In this document: positions 57,485 to 64,000 of the stretch, in pieces
Layout of the letters: the number at the start of each line of letters is the position of its first letter
Position numbering within the stretch: the first letter of the stretch is position 1
Source: Nitratireductor sp.
GTDB lineage: Bacteria > Pseudomonadota > Alphaproteobacteria > Rhizobiales > Rhizobiaceae
Length of the DNA stretch: 64,000 bases
Assembly (NCBI GenBank): GCA_020637805.1
Contig: JACKJU010000006.1
Coordinates: 135,001-199,000, forward strand
Direction of reading: 5' to 3'
Position numbers and translations under genes: made by a program
Notes under the pieces: generated by a model
Seen by the model: only the letters and a program-made list of their open reading frames with translations
Database searches by the model: none
Told to the model about the DNA's origin: nothing

Positions 57485-58486
57485 TTAGTTGGTGCCGTTG
57501 GCGGCAACTGCAGCGTCGATCAGGTCCTTGCCGATGTCGCCTTCGAACTTGGTCCAGACCGGCTTCATGGCGTCAACCCATGCCTGGCGCTGGTCAGCCG
57601 ACAGTTCACGGATGGTGCCGCCGGCATTGAGAATGTTCTGGCGGTTTTCAGCTTCGGTTGCAGCAACCTTGGCATTTGCCTCCTGGGTGACTTCGTCGAC
57701 AATCTTGACGAACTGGTCACGCACTTCCGGCTTCAGACCGTTGAGCCATTCGGTGGAGGTGACCAGAAGGTAGGCAAGAAGCTGGTGGTTGGTTTCGGTC
57801 ACGCCATCCTGCACCTCGAAGAACTTCTGGGTGTAGATGTTGGACCAGGAGTTTTCCTGACCGTCTACAACACCGGTCTGCAGGGCGCCGTAGACTTCCT
57901 TGAAGGCCAGTTTCTGAGCGGAAGCGCCCATTGCCTCGATCATGGCAACTGCCACATCGGAGGTCTGCACGCGGAATTTCAGGCCGGCAGCGTCGGTGGG
58001 AAGCAGCAGCGGCTTGTTGGCCGAGAACTGCTTGAGGCCCGAAGACCAGTAACCAAGGCCGGTGTAGCCTTTGTCTTCCATCACCTTCAGCAGGCCTTTG
58101 CCGGCATCGGAAGTGGTAAATGCATCAACTGCCTTGAGGCTTGCGAACAGGAAGGGAAGATCGAACAGGCGATATTTCTTCGTGTAGGCTTCGAACTTCG
58201 ACAGCGAGGGAGCTGCAAGCTGTACGTCGCCGAGAAGCAGGGCTTCGAGAACCTTGTCATCGTCGTAAAGCGTGGAGTTCGGGAAAACCTCCATGCAGGC
58301 CACGCCGTTCATCTCGTCGTTGACACGCTCTGCAAGCATCGTAGCCGCGTCGCCTTTCGGGTGGCCGGTTGCGGCAACCACGTGGCTGAACTTGATGACC
58401 ATTTCGCCGTCGTCGCAGTTGGCGAGGGCGGAACCAGCGGTAAAGGTGAGGGATGCCGCGATTGCGGCGCCAAGAATGCGTTTCAT
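57485..58486 (-). CDS. dctP: TRAP C4-dicarboxylate-binding protein (system 4)
   Basis: DctP periplasmic binding protein, 333 residues from ATG 58486, with GGAGGA six bases upstream and a Sec signal peptide (residues 1-22, ending GSALA). The mature start IKFSHVVAATGHPKGDAATML and MKFRVQTSDVAVAMIEA-like region (the conserved ligand Arg lies in LKFRVQTSD) match true C4-dicarboxylate binders. A sigma-54 promoter lies just upstream and dctBD are next to it, so it likely imports succinate, malate or fumarate and is induced by them. Confidence 0.93.
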   Translation of the reverse strand: MKRILGAAIAASLTFTAGSALANCDDGEMVIKFSHVVAATGHPKGDAATMLAERVNDEMNGVACMEVFPNSTLYDDDKVLEALLLGDVQLAAPSLSKFEAYTKKYRLFDLPFLFASLKAVDAFTTSDAGKGLLKVMEDKGYTGLGYWSSGLKQFSANKPLLLPTDAAGLKFRVQTSDVAVAMIEAMGASAQKLAFKEVYGALQTGVVDGQENSWSNIYTQKFFEVQDGVTETNHQLLAYLLVTSTEWLNGLKPEVRDQFVKIVDEVTQEANAKVAATEAENRQNILNAGGTIRELSADQRQAWVDAMKPVWTKFEGDIGKDLIDAAVAANGTN

Positions 58487-58551
58487 TAAGTCCTCCCAGG
58501 ATCTTTTTACGCGTTTAGCTACGGCGCGGGTGCGCCGATACATATTGATAA

Positions 58552-58566
58552 GCAATGCCCGTGCCA
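58552..58566 (-). promoter_or_regulatory. Sigma-54 promoter of dctPQM
   Basis: Minus strand TGGCACGGGCATTGC (58566 to 58552) matches the -24/-12 consensus exactly (TGGCAC-N5-TTGC). It points at dctP, whose start is 66 bases downstream. Regulation by the adjacent DctD, an NtrC-type activator, is expected. Confidence 0.92.
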
Positions 58567-58600
58567 GATCGCGATGCCATGCCAATTATTGTGGAAAGTC

Positions 58601-58620
58601 CTTGGAATCCAAGTACTTGG
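58601..58620. promoter_or_regulatory. Overlapping palindromes, candidate DctD binding site
   Basis: CTTGGAATCCAAG (58601-58613) and CCAAGTACTTGG (58609-58620) are overlapping perfect palindromes lying 35-55 bases upstream of the sigma-54 promoter. They may be an enhancer site for DctD. Confidence 0.45.
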
Positions 58621-58692
58621 CAGTCTCCTCAAACTGCCATGGGTGCGGAGAAGCGATCCTGCACGTGTGATAATCTACCCAATTGATGCCGC

Positions 58693-58714
58693 GATGTATA
58701 GAATTCTATACATC
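58693..58714. promoter_or_regulatory. 22-bp perfect palindrome across the dctD stop codon
   Basis: GATGTATAGAA (58693-58703) is followed by its exact complement TTCTATACATC (58704-58714). It overlaps the last codons and stop of dctD and is 127 bases upstream of the dctP promoter, suitable for an enhancer or another regulator's operator. No T-run, so terminator function is unlikely. Confidence 0.55.
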
Positions 58715-60061
58715 GGTGTCCGCCTCGATCCCGAACCGCTTCATCTTGTCGTAAAGCGATTTGCGCGAAATCCCGAGTTGTTCGTAGGTTGATTTCAGTA
58801 TGCCGCCATTCCGCCTCAGGGCGTCCTCGATGACCCTTTTCTCATAGGAGTCCATGGATGAGCGCAAATCGGCATTCGCCGTTTCCATCGCCGCGCCGGA
58901 CGCCGATCCCGTGGCCTCCTCGCGCCACAATCCGAGGACGAAACGGTCAGCGACGTTTCTGAGTTCGCGCACGTTTCCTGGCCATTCCTGCGCTTGCAGC
59001 CATGCCAGCAGGCCAGGCGTCATGTCGGGGATTTCCTTGCGGTAGCGGGCACGGGCCAGGCGGCAAAGATGGAAGAATAGGTCGGGGATGTCGTCCTTGC
59101 GCTCGCGAAGCGGCGGGATCCAAAGGTTGACCACGTTGAGCCGGTAGAACAGGTCCTGACGAAATGTGCCTTGCTTTCCCGCCTTCTCCAGATCGACCTT
59201 GGTGGCAGCAATGAAGCGCACATCGACGGGCCGGATCTCGTTGGAGCCCAGCCTTTCAATGGTTCGATCCTCGAGCACGCGCAACAGCTTGATCTGCAAT
59301 TCGATCGGCATCGACTCGATTTCATCGAGCAGTATGGTGCCGCCATTGGCATGCTCGATCTTGCCGATGCGGCGTTCATGCGCCCCGGTAAAGGCGCCCT
59401 TCTCATGGCCGAAGAGTTCCGATTCGATGAGTTCGGTCGGCAAGGCGCCGCAGTTCAGGGCAACGAAAGGTTTTCCGGAGCGTTCCCCGGCGCGGTGGAT
59501 TGCCCTCGAAACCACCTCCTTGCCCGCGCCGGTTTCGCCGTGGACAAGCACGTCGGCATCCGTGCCGGCGACGGCAAGCACCTCGGCGCGAAGCTTGCGC
59601 ATTCCAGGCGATGAGCCGACAAGCACTTCCTCCAGCGTTTCGGATGCAGCAAGCCCGGCCCTGAGCGCGCGGTTTTCCATGACCAGGCGGCGCTGGTGGA
59701 GCGCACGGGCGACCACGTCGCCAAGGCGGGAGGGAGAAAACGGCTTCTCCAGGAATTCATAGGCACCGGCCTGCATCGCCTTGACCGCGAGCGGCACATC
59801 GCCATGACCGGTTATCAGGATGACTGGCAGGGCTGCATCGATCTCGAAAATGCTCGCCATCAGGTCCATGCCATCCATGGAAGGCATGCGGATATCGGTG
59901 ACGACAATCCCGGGGAATTCCGTATTCACCAGTTCGCGGGCCTCGAACGGATCGGCGAATGCCTCTACCTCGAAGCCTTCAAGGTCGAGTCCCTGTTCCA
60001 GCGCGTGACGAAGGTCTGCATCGTCCTCGACAAGAATGACCTTGCCCGAAATTGTGCTCAT
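58706..60061 (-). CDS. dctD: C4-dicarboxylate response regulator DctD (NtrC family)
   Basis: Sigma-54 activator, 451 residues: receiver domain with phospho-acceptor Asp56 in VVTDIRMP and Lys106 in LEKPF, AAA+ domain with Walker A GETGAGKE (175-182) and the sigma-54-contact loop GAFTGA (222-227), and a C-terminal Fis-type helix-turn-helix (KSTYEQLGISRKSLYDKMKRFGI). Four-base overlap with dctB (ATGA). It should activate the dctPQM promoter just downstream. Confidence 0.95.
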   Translation of the reverse strand: MSTISGKVILVEDDADLRHALEQGLDLEGFEVEAFADPFEARELVNTEFPGIVVTDIRMPSMDGMDLMASIFEIDAALPVILITGHGDVPLAVKAMQAGAYEFLEKPFSPSRLGDVVARALHQRRLVMENRALRAGLAASETLEEVLVGSSPGMRKLRAEVLAVAGTDADVLVHGETGAGKEVVSRAIHRAGERSGKPFVALNCGALPTELIESELFGHEKGAFTGAHERRIGKIEHANGGTILLDEIESMPIELQIKLLRVLEDRTIERLGSNEIRPVDVRFIAATKVDLEKAGKQGTFRQDLFYRLNVVNLWIPPLRERKDDIPDLFFHLCRLARARYRKEIPDMTPGLLAWLQAQEWPGNVRELRNVADRFVLGLWREEATGSASGAAMETANADLRSSMDSYEKRVIEDALRRNGGILKSTYEQLGISRKSLYDKMKRFGIEADTDV

Positions 60062-61872
60062 GCGATTTCCCGTGCCGTCCTGCCCTTGCGGTTCTTGCGG
60101 TTGCCTGCGTTTCCATCCGGCCTGTCCTCGTTGTCGGACGACCTGACCAGTATCACCTTGAATACGGCCCCATTTCCGGAATTTTCCGCACGCAATTCAC
60201 CGCCGATTTTCTGCAATGTCTCGTTGGCAATGGAAAGCCCAAGCCCAAGACCTTCTCCCACATCCTTGGTTGTATAGAACGGGTCGAAAATGCGTTCCAT
60301 GTCACTATCGGCGATGCCGGTTCCGTTGTCGGCGACGCTCACTGCGATCCGGCCGTCCTCCTCGCTGGCGGAGATGAGTATGCGGGGGGTGGTCCCACTC
60401 GGAACCGCATCGATACCGTTGACGATGAGGTTGAGGAAAATCTGCCCGAGCGCGATGCGTTCGCCCATGACCTGGACGCGCGCATTTTCGCTGGCAAAGT
60501 CAATCACGGCGTGGCGCTGTTTTGCCTTGGGGGCCGCAAGACGGATCGCGTCCTCGATCGGGTCGCGGAGCGTGACGGGTGCAACCGCCGCCTCCTTGCG
60601 GCTGGCGAAGGAGAGAAGCGTTCGAGACAGATGCGCAAGCCTGTCGACGAGTGCCGAGATGCGCGCCAGATTTTCGTGTACCTTTTCACCGCGTCCGCGA
60701 TCGAGATAGCGTTCCGCATTTTCCGAGTACGTCCGGATGGCGGCAAGCGGCTGGTTGTACTCATGGGCCAGGGTTGCGGAGACCTGCCCGATGGCGGCGA
60801 GTTTTTCCGCGTGGATGAGGTTTTTCTGCGCGTTGAGCAGGGCGGCTTCTGCCTGACGGCGCTCGCTGATCTCGGCCTCCAGCGCAGCATTGGCTTCCGA
60901 GAGTTCGCGGGTCCGTTCGCGCACCTTTCGTTCGAGGCGAAGCGCGTTGGCTTTCTCCAGACGGTCGCGGCGCATGCGCTGCTGCATGCGGGAGAACAGC
61001 GCCATCAGCACGAAACCAACCAGCGCGCAGGACAGAATCACAATCGTGCCCGCCGTGGACTTGGCACGCCGCACAGGCTCGGTCGTTTCCAGGACGTGCA
61101 GGTTCCAGTCGAGGATCGTGATCGGCCGGTCAAAGAGCCGGTGGCCGATTTCCTTTTCCACCTGTCCCCGGCGATCGGGATTGAGGAGTGCCGGAAGCGC
61201 TGCCTGCGAAAGTTCGCGCGTCAACGGATTGGCGGCGACGATCTCCATGGCGTCATTGGTGGCGAAGATGGGGGCGCCCGTAAGCGCCCATGCCCGCTCT
61301 ATGCCTTCAATGGGGGCGGCAACGATGATTATTGCCTCGCGGCCGCGCGCTGTCGGAACAACGGCGGAAAAGGCATAGGTGCGCCTGCCTCCGGCACCGG
61401 AAATCGATGCGCGCCCGAGCCGTCCCTGCAGCGGGGCGATACTCAGTTCATTGCCGGTTATCATGTTCGTGGTGATGAAGCCGTTGGTCGAAAAAAGGAC
61501 TTCTCCCGACGCGTCGGCAAGTGCGATGTCGACCGCGCCCGAAAGACCGGCTGTTCGTTCAAGCAATTCGCGCAGACGAATGGTGGCACCAAGTTTTGCA
61601 TTCGAACCCGGATCGGCAACCACGAAGGCCTGAACGGCACTTCGGCGAGCCAGTATTGCCGGAATGAACCGGTATTTCTCCAGCTGGTTCATGACCGCTT
61701 CGGACTGGACCTGCAAGGCATCCGCAGCCTTGAGTTCCATGCGCTGGAGAGCGATCCTCTCCGCGCGCCCGGTGAAGAAGAGCCACGCTGCAATCGAGAG
61801 CATGAGTATGCATATGGGCAGGAATACCCACAGCACTCCCGGATCGCGCAATGTTCTCTGGATACTGCTCAT
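60058..61872 (-). CDS. dctB: C4-dicarboxylate sensor histidine kinase DctB
   Basis: 604 residues. A membrane helix (about 15-35), a periplasmic double-PAS-like sensor region (about 40-270), a second helix (about 275-293), a long coiled coil (305-360) and a kinase core with phospho-acceptor His370 in LAHEYNQPLAAIRTYSENAERYLDRG, the DctB signature, followed by N, G1 (DNGTGI) and G2 (EGLGLGLSI) boxes. Senses external dicarboxylates and phosphorylates DctD. Confidence 0.95.
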   Translation of the reverse strand: MSSIQRTLRDPGVLWVFLPICILMLSIAAWLFFTGRAERIALQRMELKAADALQVQSEAVMNQLEKYRFIPAILARRSAVQAFVVADPGSNAKLGATIRLRELLERTAGLSGAVDIALADASGEVLFSTNGFITTNMITGNELSIAPLQGRLGRASISGAGGRRTYAFSAVVPTARGREAIIIVAAPIEGIERAWALTGAPIFATNDAMEIVAANPLTRELSQAALPALLNPDRRGQVEKEIGHRLFDRPITILDWNLHVLETTEPVRRAKSTAGTIVILSCALVGFVLMALFSRMQQRMRRDRLEKANALRLERKVRERTRELSEANAALEAEISERRQAEAALLNAQKNLIHAEKLAAIGQVSATLAHEYNQPLAAIRTYSENAERYLDRGRGEKVHENLARISALVDRLAHLSRTLLSFASRKEAAVAPVTLRDPIEDAIRLAAPKAKQRHAVIDFASENARVQVMGERIALGQIFLNLIVNGIDAVPSGTTPRILISASEEDGRIAVSVADNGTGIADSDMERIFDPFYTTKDVGEGLGLGLSIANETLQKIGGELRAENSGNGAVFKVILVRSSDNEDRPDGNAGNRKNRKGRTAREIA

Positions 61873-61945
61873 TTGCGGACCATAATGCCTGAACGCGGCA
61901 AAGGGAATTGTCCGCGCTCACGGATGATCCCGGTGACGTGCGGGT

Positions 61946-62587
61946 TCAGGCTGCGCGGGTCAATCTCGAAGCTTCTGCTGCCAGCGCTTCGATGCCGGCC
62001 CAGTCGCCTTCTTCGACCAGATTTGCAGGGGCAACCCAGGAGCCGCCCACGCACAGGACATTTGGCAGCGAGAGGTAGCTGCCGGCATTCTTCATGCTGA
62101 CGCCACCCGTCGGGCAAAACCTGAACTGGGGAAGGGGAGAAGCGATGGACTTGAGATAGTCGGCGCCGCCTGCCGCTTCCGCCGGGAAAAACTTCACGTG
62201 CGTGAAGCCCTTTTCACCCAGCGCCATCATTTCCGAAGCGGTAGCGGTTCCCGGCAGCAATGGAACCGAGCAGTCGAGTGCCGCGTCGATCAGTTTCGGC
62301 GCGGTGCCGGGAGATACCATGAACTTCGCTCCCGCCTTCTCGACCGCTGCCATGTGTTCGGCAGAGAGCACGGTTCCGGCACCGGGAATGGCGCCTTCCA
62401 CCTCATCTGCAACCGCCTTGATGCAATCGATGGCGTTCGGTGTGCGCAATGTGATCTCGATTGCCGGAAGTCCGCCGGCCACAAGGGCGCGCGACATCGA
62501 CACCGCTTGCGCGACATCGTTGACGATGACTACCGGAACGACCGGTGCGGCGGTCATGACGTGGTTTAGAAATGCCTGCTTGTCCAT
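61946..62587 (-). CDS. eda: 2-dehydro-3-deoxy-6-phosphogluconate (KDPG) aldolase
   Basis: Class I aldolase splitting KDPG into pyruvate and glyceraldehyde 3-phosphate, the last Entner-Doudoroff step; 213 residues. Catalytic Glu44 in AIEITLRT, phosphate-binding PGTA and Schiff-base Lys132 in HVKFFPAEAAGG are intact. The edd gene is not in the window. It precedes dctB by 73 bases on the same strand. Confidence 0.93.
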   Translation of the reverse strand: MDKQAFLNHVMTAAPVVPVVIVNDVAQAVSMSRALVAGGLPAIEITLRTPNAIDCIKAVADEVEGAIPGAGTVLSAEHMAAVEKAGAKFMVSPGTAPKLIDAALDCSVPLLPGTATASEMMALGEKGFTHVKFFPAEAAGGADYLKSIASPLPQFRFCPTGGVSMKNAGSYLSLPNVLCVGGSWVAPANLVEEGDWAGIEALAAEASRLTRAA

Positions 62588-62658
62588 GATGCTCCCCTGT
62601 TCAAGCCGTTATTTAGAGCAATCACCGATGGACTGGAAGAGGCAGGCCGGCAAAAGCT

Positions 62659-63504
62659 TCACGCCAGAAGATATGCAGGCTGCGGAAGGCGGCGGGCCAG
62701 CGCCTCGAATGTTGCCGGACCGGCTATGCCGTCTGCTGCGAGACCCGCTGCGAGCTGGAAGGATATCAACGCAGCTTCGGTGGCAGGCCCGAAATCGGCA
62801 TCGATTGCAAGCGGGTATCCAGCCTGCACGAGCATGGACTGCAGGCTGGTGACGCCGGGCCCGGTACTTCCCAGCCGAAGCTGGCAGGGGGTTTTGCGCC
62901 GCCGCAATCTATTCATGCCTTGGTCTTGATGGCGGGCCTTGGCCGCTTCGAGCTTCACGTCATATCCGTGCCTGGCGTATCCAGGCCCGTTGTACCCACG
63001 GGCAAAACCGGCCCAGTCACCTTCGCGAAGAGCGGCCATCAATCCGGCCCTTTCGATGTAGCGAACCATGAGTTCGACCTGCCCGCCGGCTCCGCTGCGG
63101 ACGCTATCGACCATCGCGTCAAGACTGGCATAGCCGAGCCATTGCCAGTGAATGCCCATCACCTGCCCAATATCCCATGACGTGGATTGCAAAGCCGCTG
63201 GCCGGTCGATGGCACTGGCTTTTTCGAGCAGTCGCCATCTTCCCGCCTGCCGCCATGGATTTGCCACCTTGCCTGCCAGTCGATGGGCGAGGCTGCGGGT
63301 AACGGCAAGATTTCGCCGTGCTGCAGGCAGAAGGCGGTAGAAGTAGTGACCTTCGAAACGGATCAACGGCTCATCTCGCCCGTTTACACGCGCGTAAATT
63401 TTGCCGCCGCTTTCAACCTCGCAGACCGCGAGCAGCGTCGAGGGTTCGAGGCCGCAGTGGCGGGCTGCTGAGGCGATTGCATCCATGGTGCTGCGGTCAA
63501 ACAT
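62659..63504 (-). CDS. N-acetylmuramidase (DUF3380) with peptidoglycan-binding domain
   Basis: 281 residues, no signal peptide. The N-terminal muramidase domain (about 10-195) has a likely catalytic Glu in LAVCEVESGG (residues 29-31), RFEGHYFYRLL, QSTSWDIGQVMG and FARGYNGPGY; the C-terminal PG_binding_1 domain (about 205-270, LQSMLVQAGYPLAIDADFGPATEAALISFQ) binds cell wall. This architecture is typical of phage endolysins, but no phage genes are adjacent, so it is a resident or remnant lysin. Confidence 0.85.
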   Translation of the reverse strand: MFDRSTMDAIASAARHCGLEPSTLLAVCEVESGGKIYARVNGRDEPLIRFEGHYFYRLLPAARRNLAVTRSLAHRLAGKVANPWRQAGRWRLLEKASAIDRPAALQSTSWDIGQVMGIHWQWLGYASLDAMVDSVRSGAGGQVELMVRYIERAGLMAALREGDWAGFARGYNGPGYARHGYDVKLEAAKARHQDQGMNRLRRRKTPCQLRLGSTGPGVTSLQSMLVQAGYPLAIDADFGPATEAALISFQLAAGLAADGIAGPATFEALARRLPQPAYLLA

Positions 63505-63706
63505 GAAATTCTCCGGTTGGTTGGCGGGTCAAGCAAGACTGGCTGGAGGGAGTTGTGCAAGGTTATGCCTGCCACGAAGTTCCGGGGATTACTTTTTGCG
63601 TTGCGGTCGGCTATCAACAGCCGGTCGATGGTACCGGGGCATTTGAAATGGCGGCTCGCGGTCCTAGCTTTGGCGCAGATGCGGCGACAATTTCCGGAAG
63701 GACGAA

Positions 63707-64000
63707 ATGAACAAACCGGCTCAACGTTTCGAGAACTACAAGGCAATCGGGCCGCTTCCGGCAGATCACCCGCGCATTGCGGCGGGCAAGGTTGGAGTGC
63801 TCCTCGTCAACCTTGGTACGCCAGATGGCACGGACTACAAGTCGATGCGCCGCTACCTGGCGGAGTTCCTGTCGGACAAACGTGTCATCGAATGGTCCCG
63901 GCTGTTCTGGTATCCCATCCTTTATGGCATCGTTCTCAACCGGCGCCCGCAACGGGTGGGCAAGGCGTATGAGTCGATCTGGAACAAGGAACGCGACGAA
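63707..64000 (+). CDS. hemH: Ferrochelatase, 5' part (cut by window end)
   Basis: The first 98 codons of the enzyme that inserts iron into protoporphyrin IX. ATG 63707 (preceded by GGAAGGACGAA) starts MNKPAQRFENYKAIGP; KVGVLLVNLGTPDGTDYKSMRRYLAEFLSDKRVIEW is the conserved ferrochelatase opening. It continues past the window edge. The 200-base gap upstream holds its promoter, not identified. Confidence 0.93.
   Translation, partial: MNKPAQRFENYKAIGPLPADHPRIAAGKVGVLLVNLGTPDGTDYKSMRRYLAEFLSDKRVIEWSRLFWYPILYGIVLNRRPQRVGKAYESIWNKERDE

Noticed and set aside
60052..62100. 682-codon open frame antisense to dctB and eda
   Set aside because: Both genes on the other strand have intact motifs and coupled starts; the antisense product shows no domain and no ribosome site.

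Overview
The window is chromosomal DNA of an alphaproteobacterium, most likely a marine or saline-adapted member of the Hyphomicrobiales (Rhizobiales). This rests on the rRNA operon layout (23S with an extended helix 9, then 5S, then initiator tRNA-Met), the carboxyspermidine-type polyamine pathway, a DctB/DctD pair with a sigma-54 promoter, and four complete TRAP transporters. Genus cannot be fixed from the sequence alone. No insertion sequence, integrase, CRISPR array or clear prophage was seen, and no stretch longer than about 300 bases lacks a gene.

Layout. 1-3360: the end of an rRNA operon (23S lacking its first bases, 5S, tRNA-fMet, terminators). 3.5-9.1 kb: an RND efflux pair and an acetylpolyamine aminohydrolase. 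9.2-10.5 kb: an orphan TadG-like secreted protein. 10.7-15.2 kb: TRAP system 1 (small permease, large permease, binding protein) followed by a class V aminotransferase. 15.3-19.2 kb: a copper locus of a CopA ATPase with an unusual Cys-rich N-terminus, CueR and two c-type cytochromes, behind a textbook 19-bp-spacer CueR promoter. 19.3-24.4 kb: NAD(P)HX repair enzyme and pyruvate carboxylase. 24.4-32.7 kb: a DadA-like oxidase, TRAP system 2, a TauE/SafE permease, a thioesterase fused to a decayed carnitine-dehydrogenase domain, a PD-(D/E)XK-like protein and glycerate 2-kinase.

32.8-37.7 kb (minus strand): TRAP system 3, a TakP-type 2-oxoacid system whose large permease carries an extra soluble helical domain of about 320 residues. 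37.9-43 kb: metal genes (NicO exporter with DUF1007 partner, COG0523 GTPase with WD40 partner) and a LysR regulator. 43-47.8 kb: 8-oxoguanine deaminase and creatininase-family hydrolase, MarR and LacI regulators and a GNAT. 47.9-55 kb: an aminotransferase, a winged-helix/hydrolase fusion, a MarR-GNAT fusion, the carboxynorspermidine synthase/decarboxylase pair and a DUF533 protein. 55-61.9 kb (minus): TRAP system 4 with its DctBD two-component system and a sigma-54 promoter upstream of dctP. 61.9-64 kb: KDPG aldolase, an endolysin-like muramidase and the start of ferrochelatase.

How it fits together: the region is rich in organic-acid import (four TRAP systems) and in enzymes feeding central carbon (aminotransferases, pyruvate carboxylase, glycerate kinase, KDPG aldolase), with metal homeostasis (Cu, probably Ni/Co and Zn) and polyamine metabolism interspersed. 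In the three TRAP operons that begin with the binding-protein gene, a stem-loop lies between that gene and the permease genes, suggesting a shared way of making excess binding protein.
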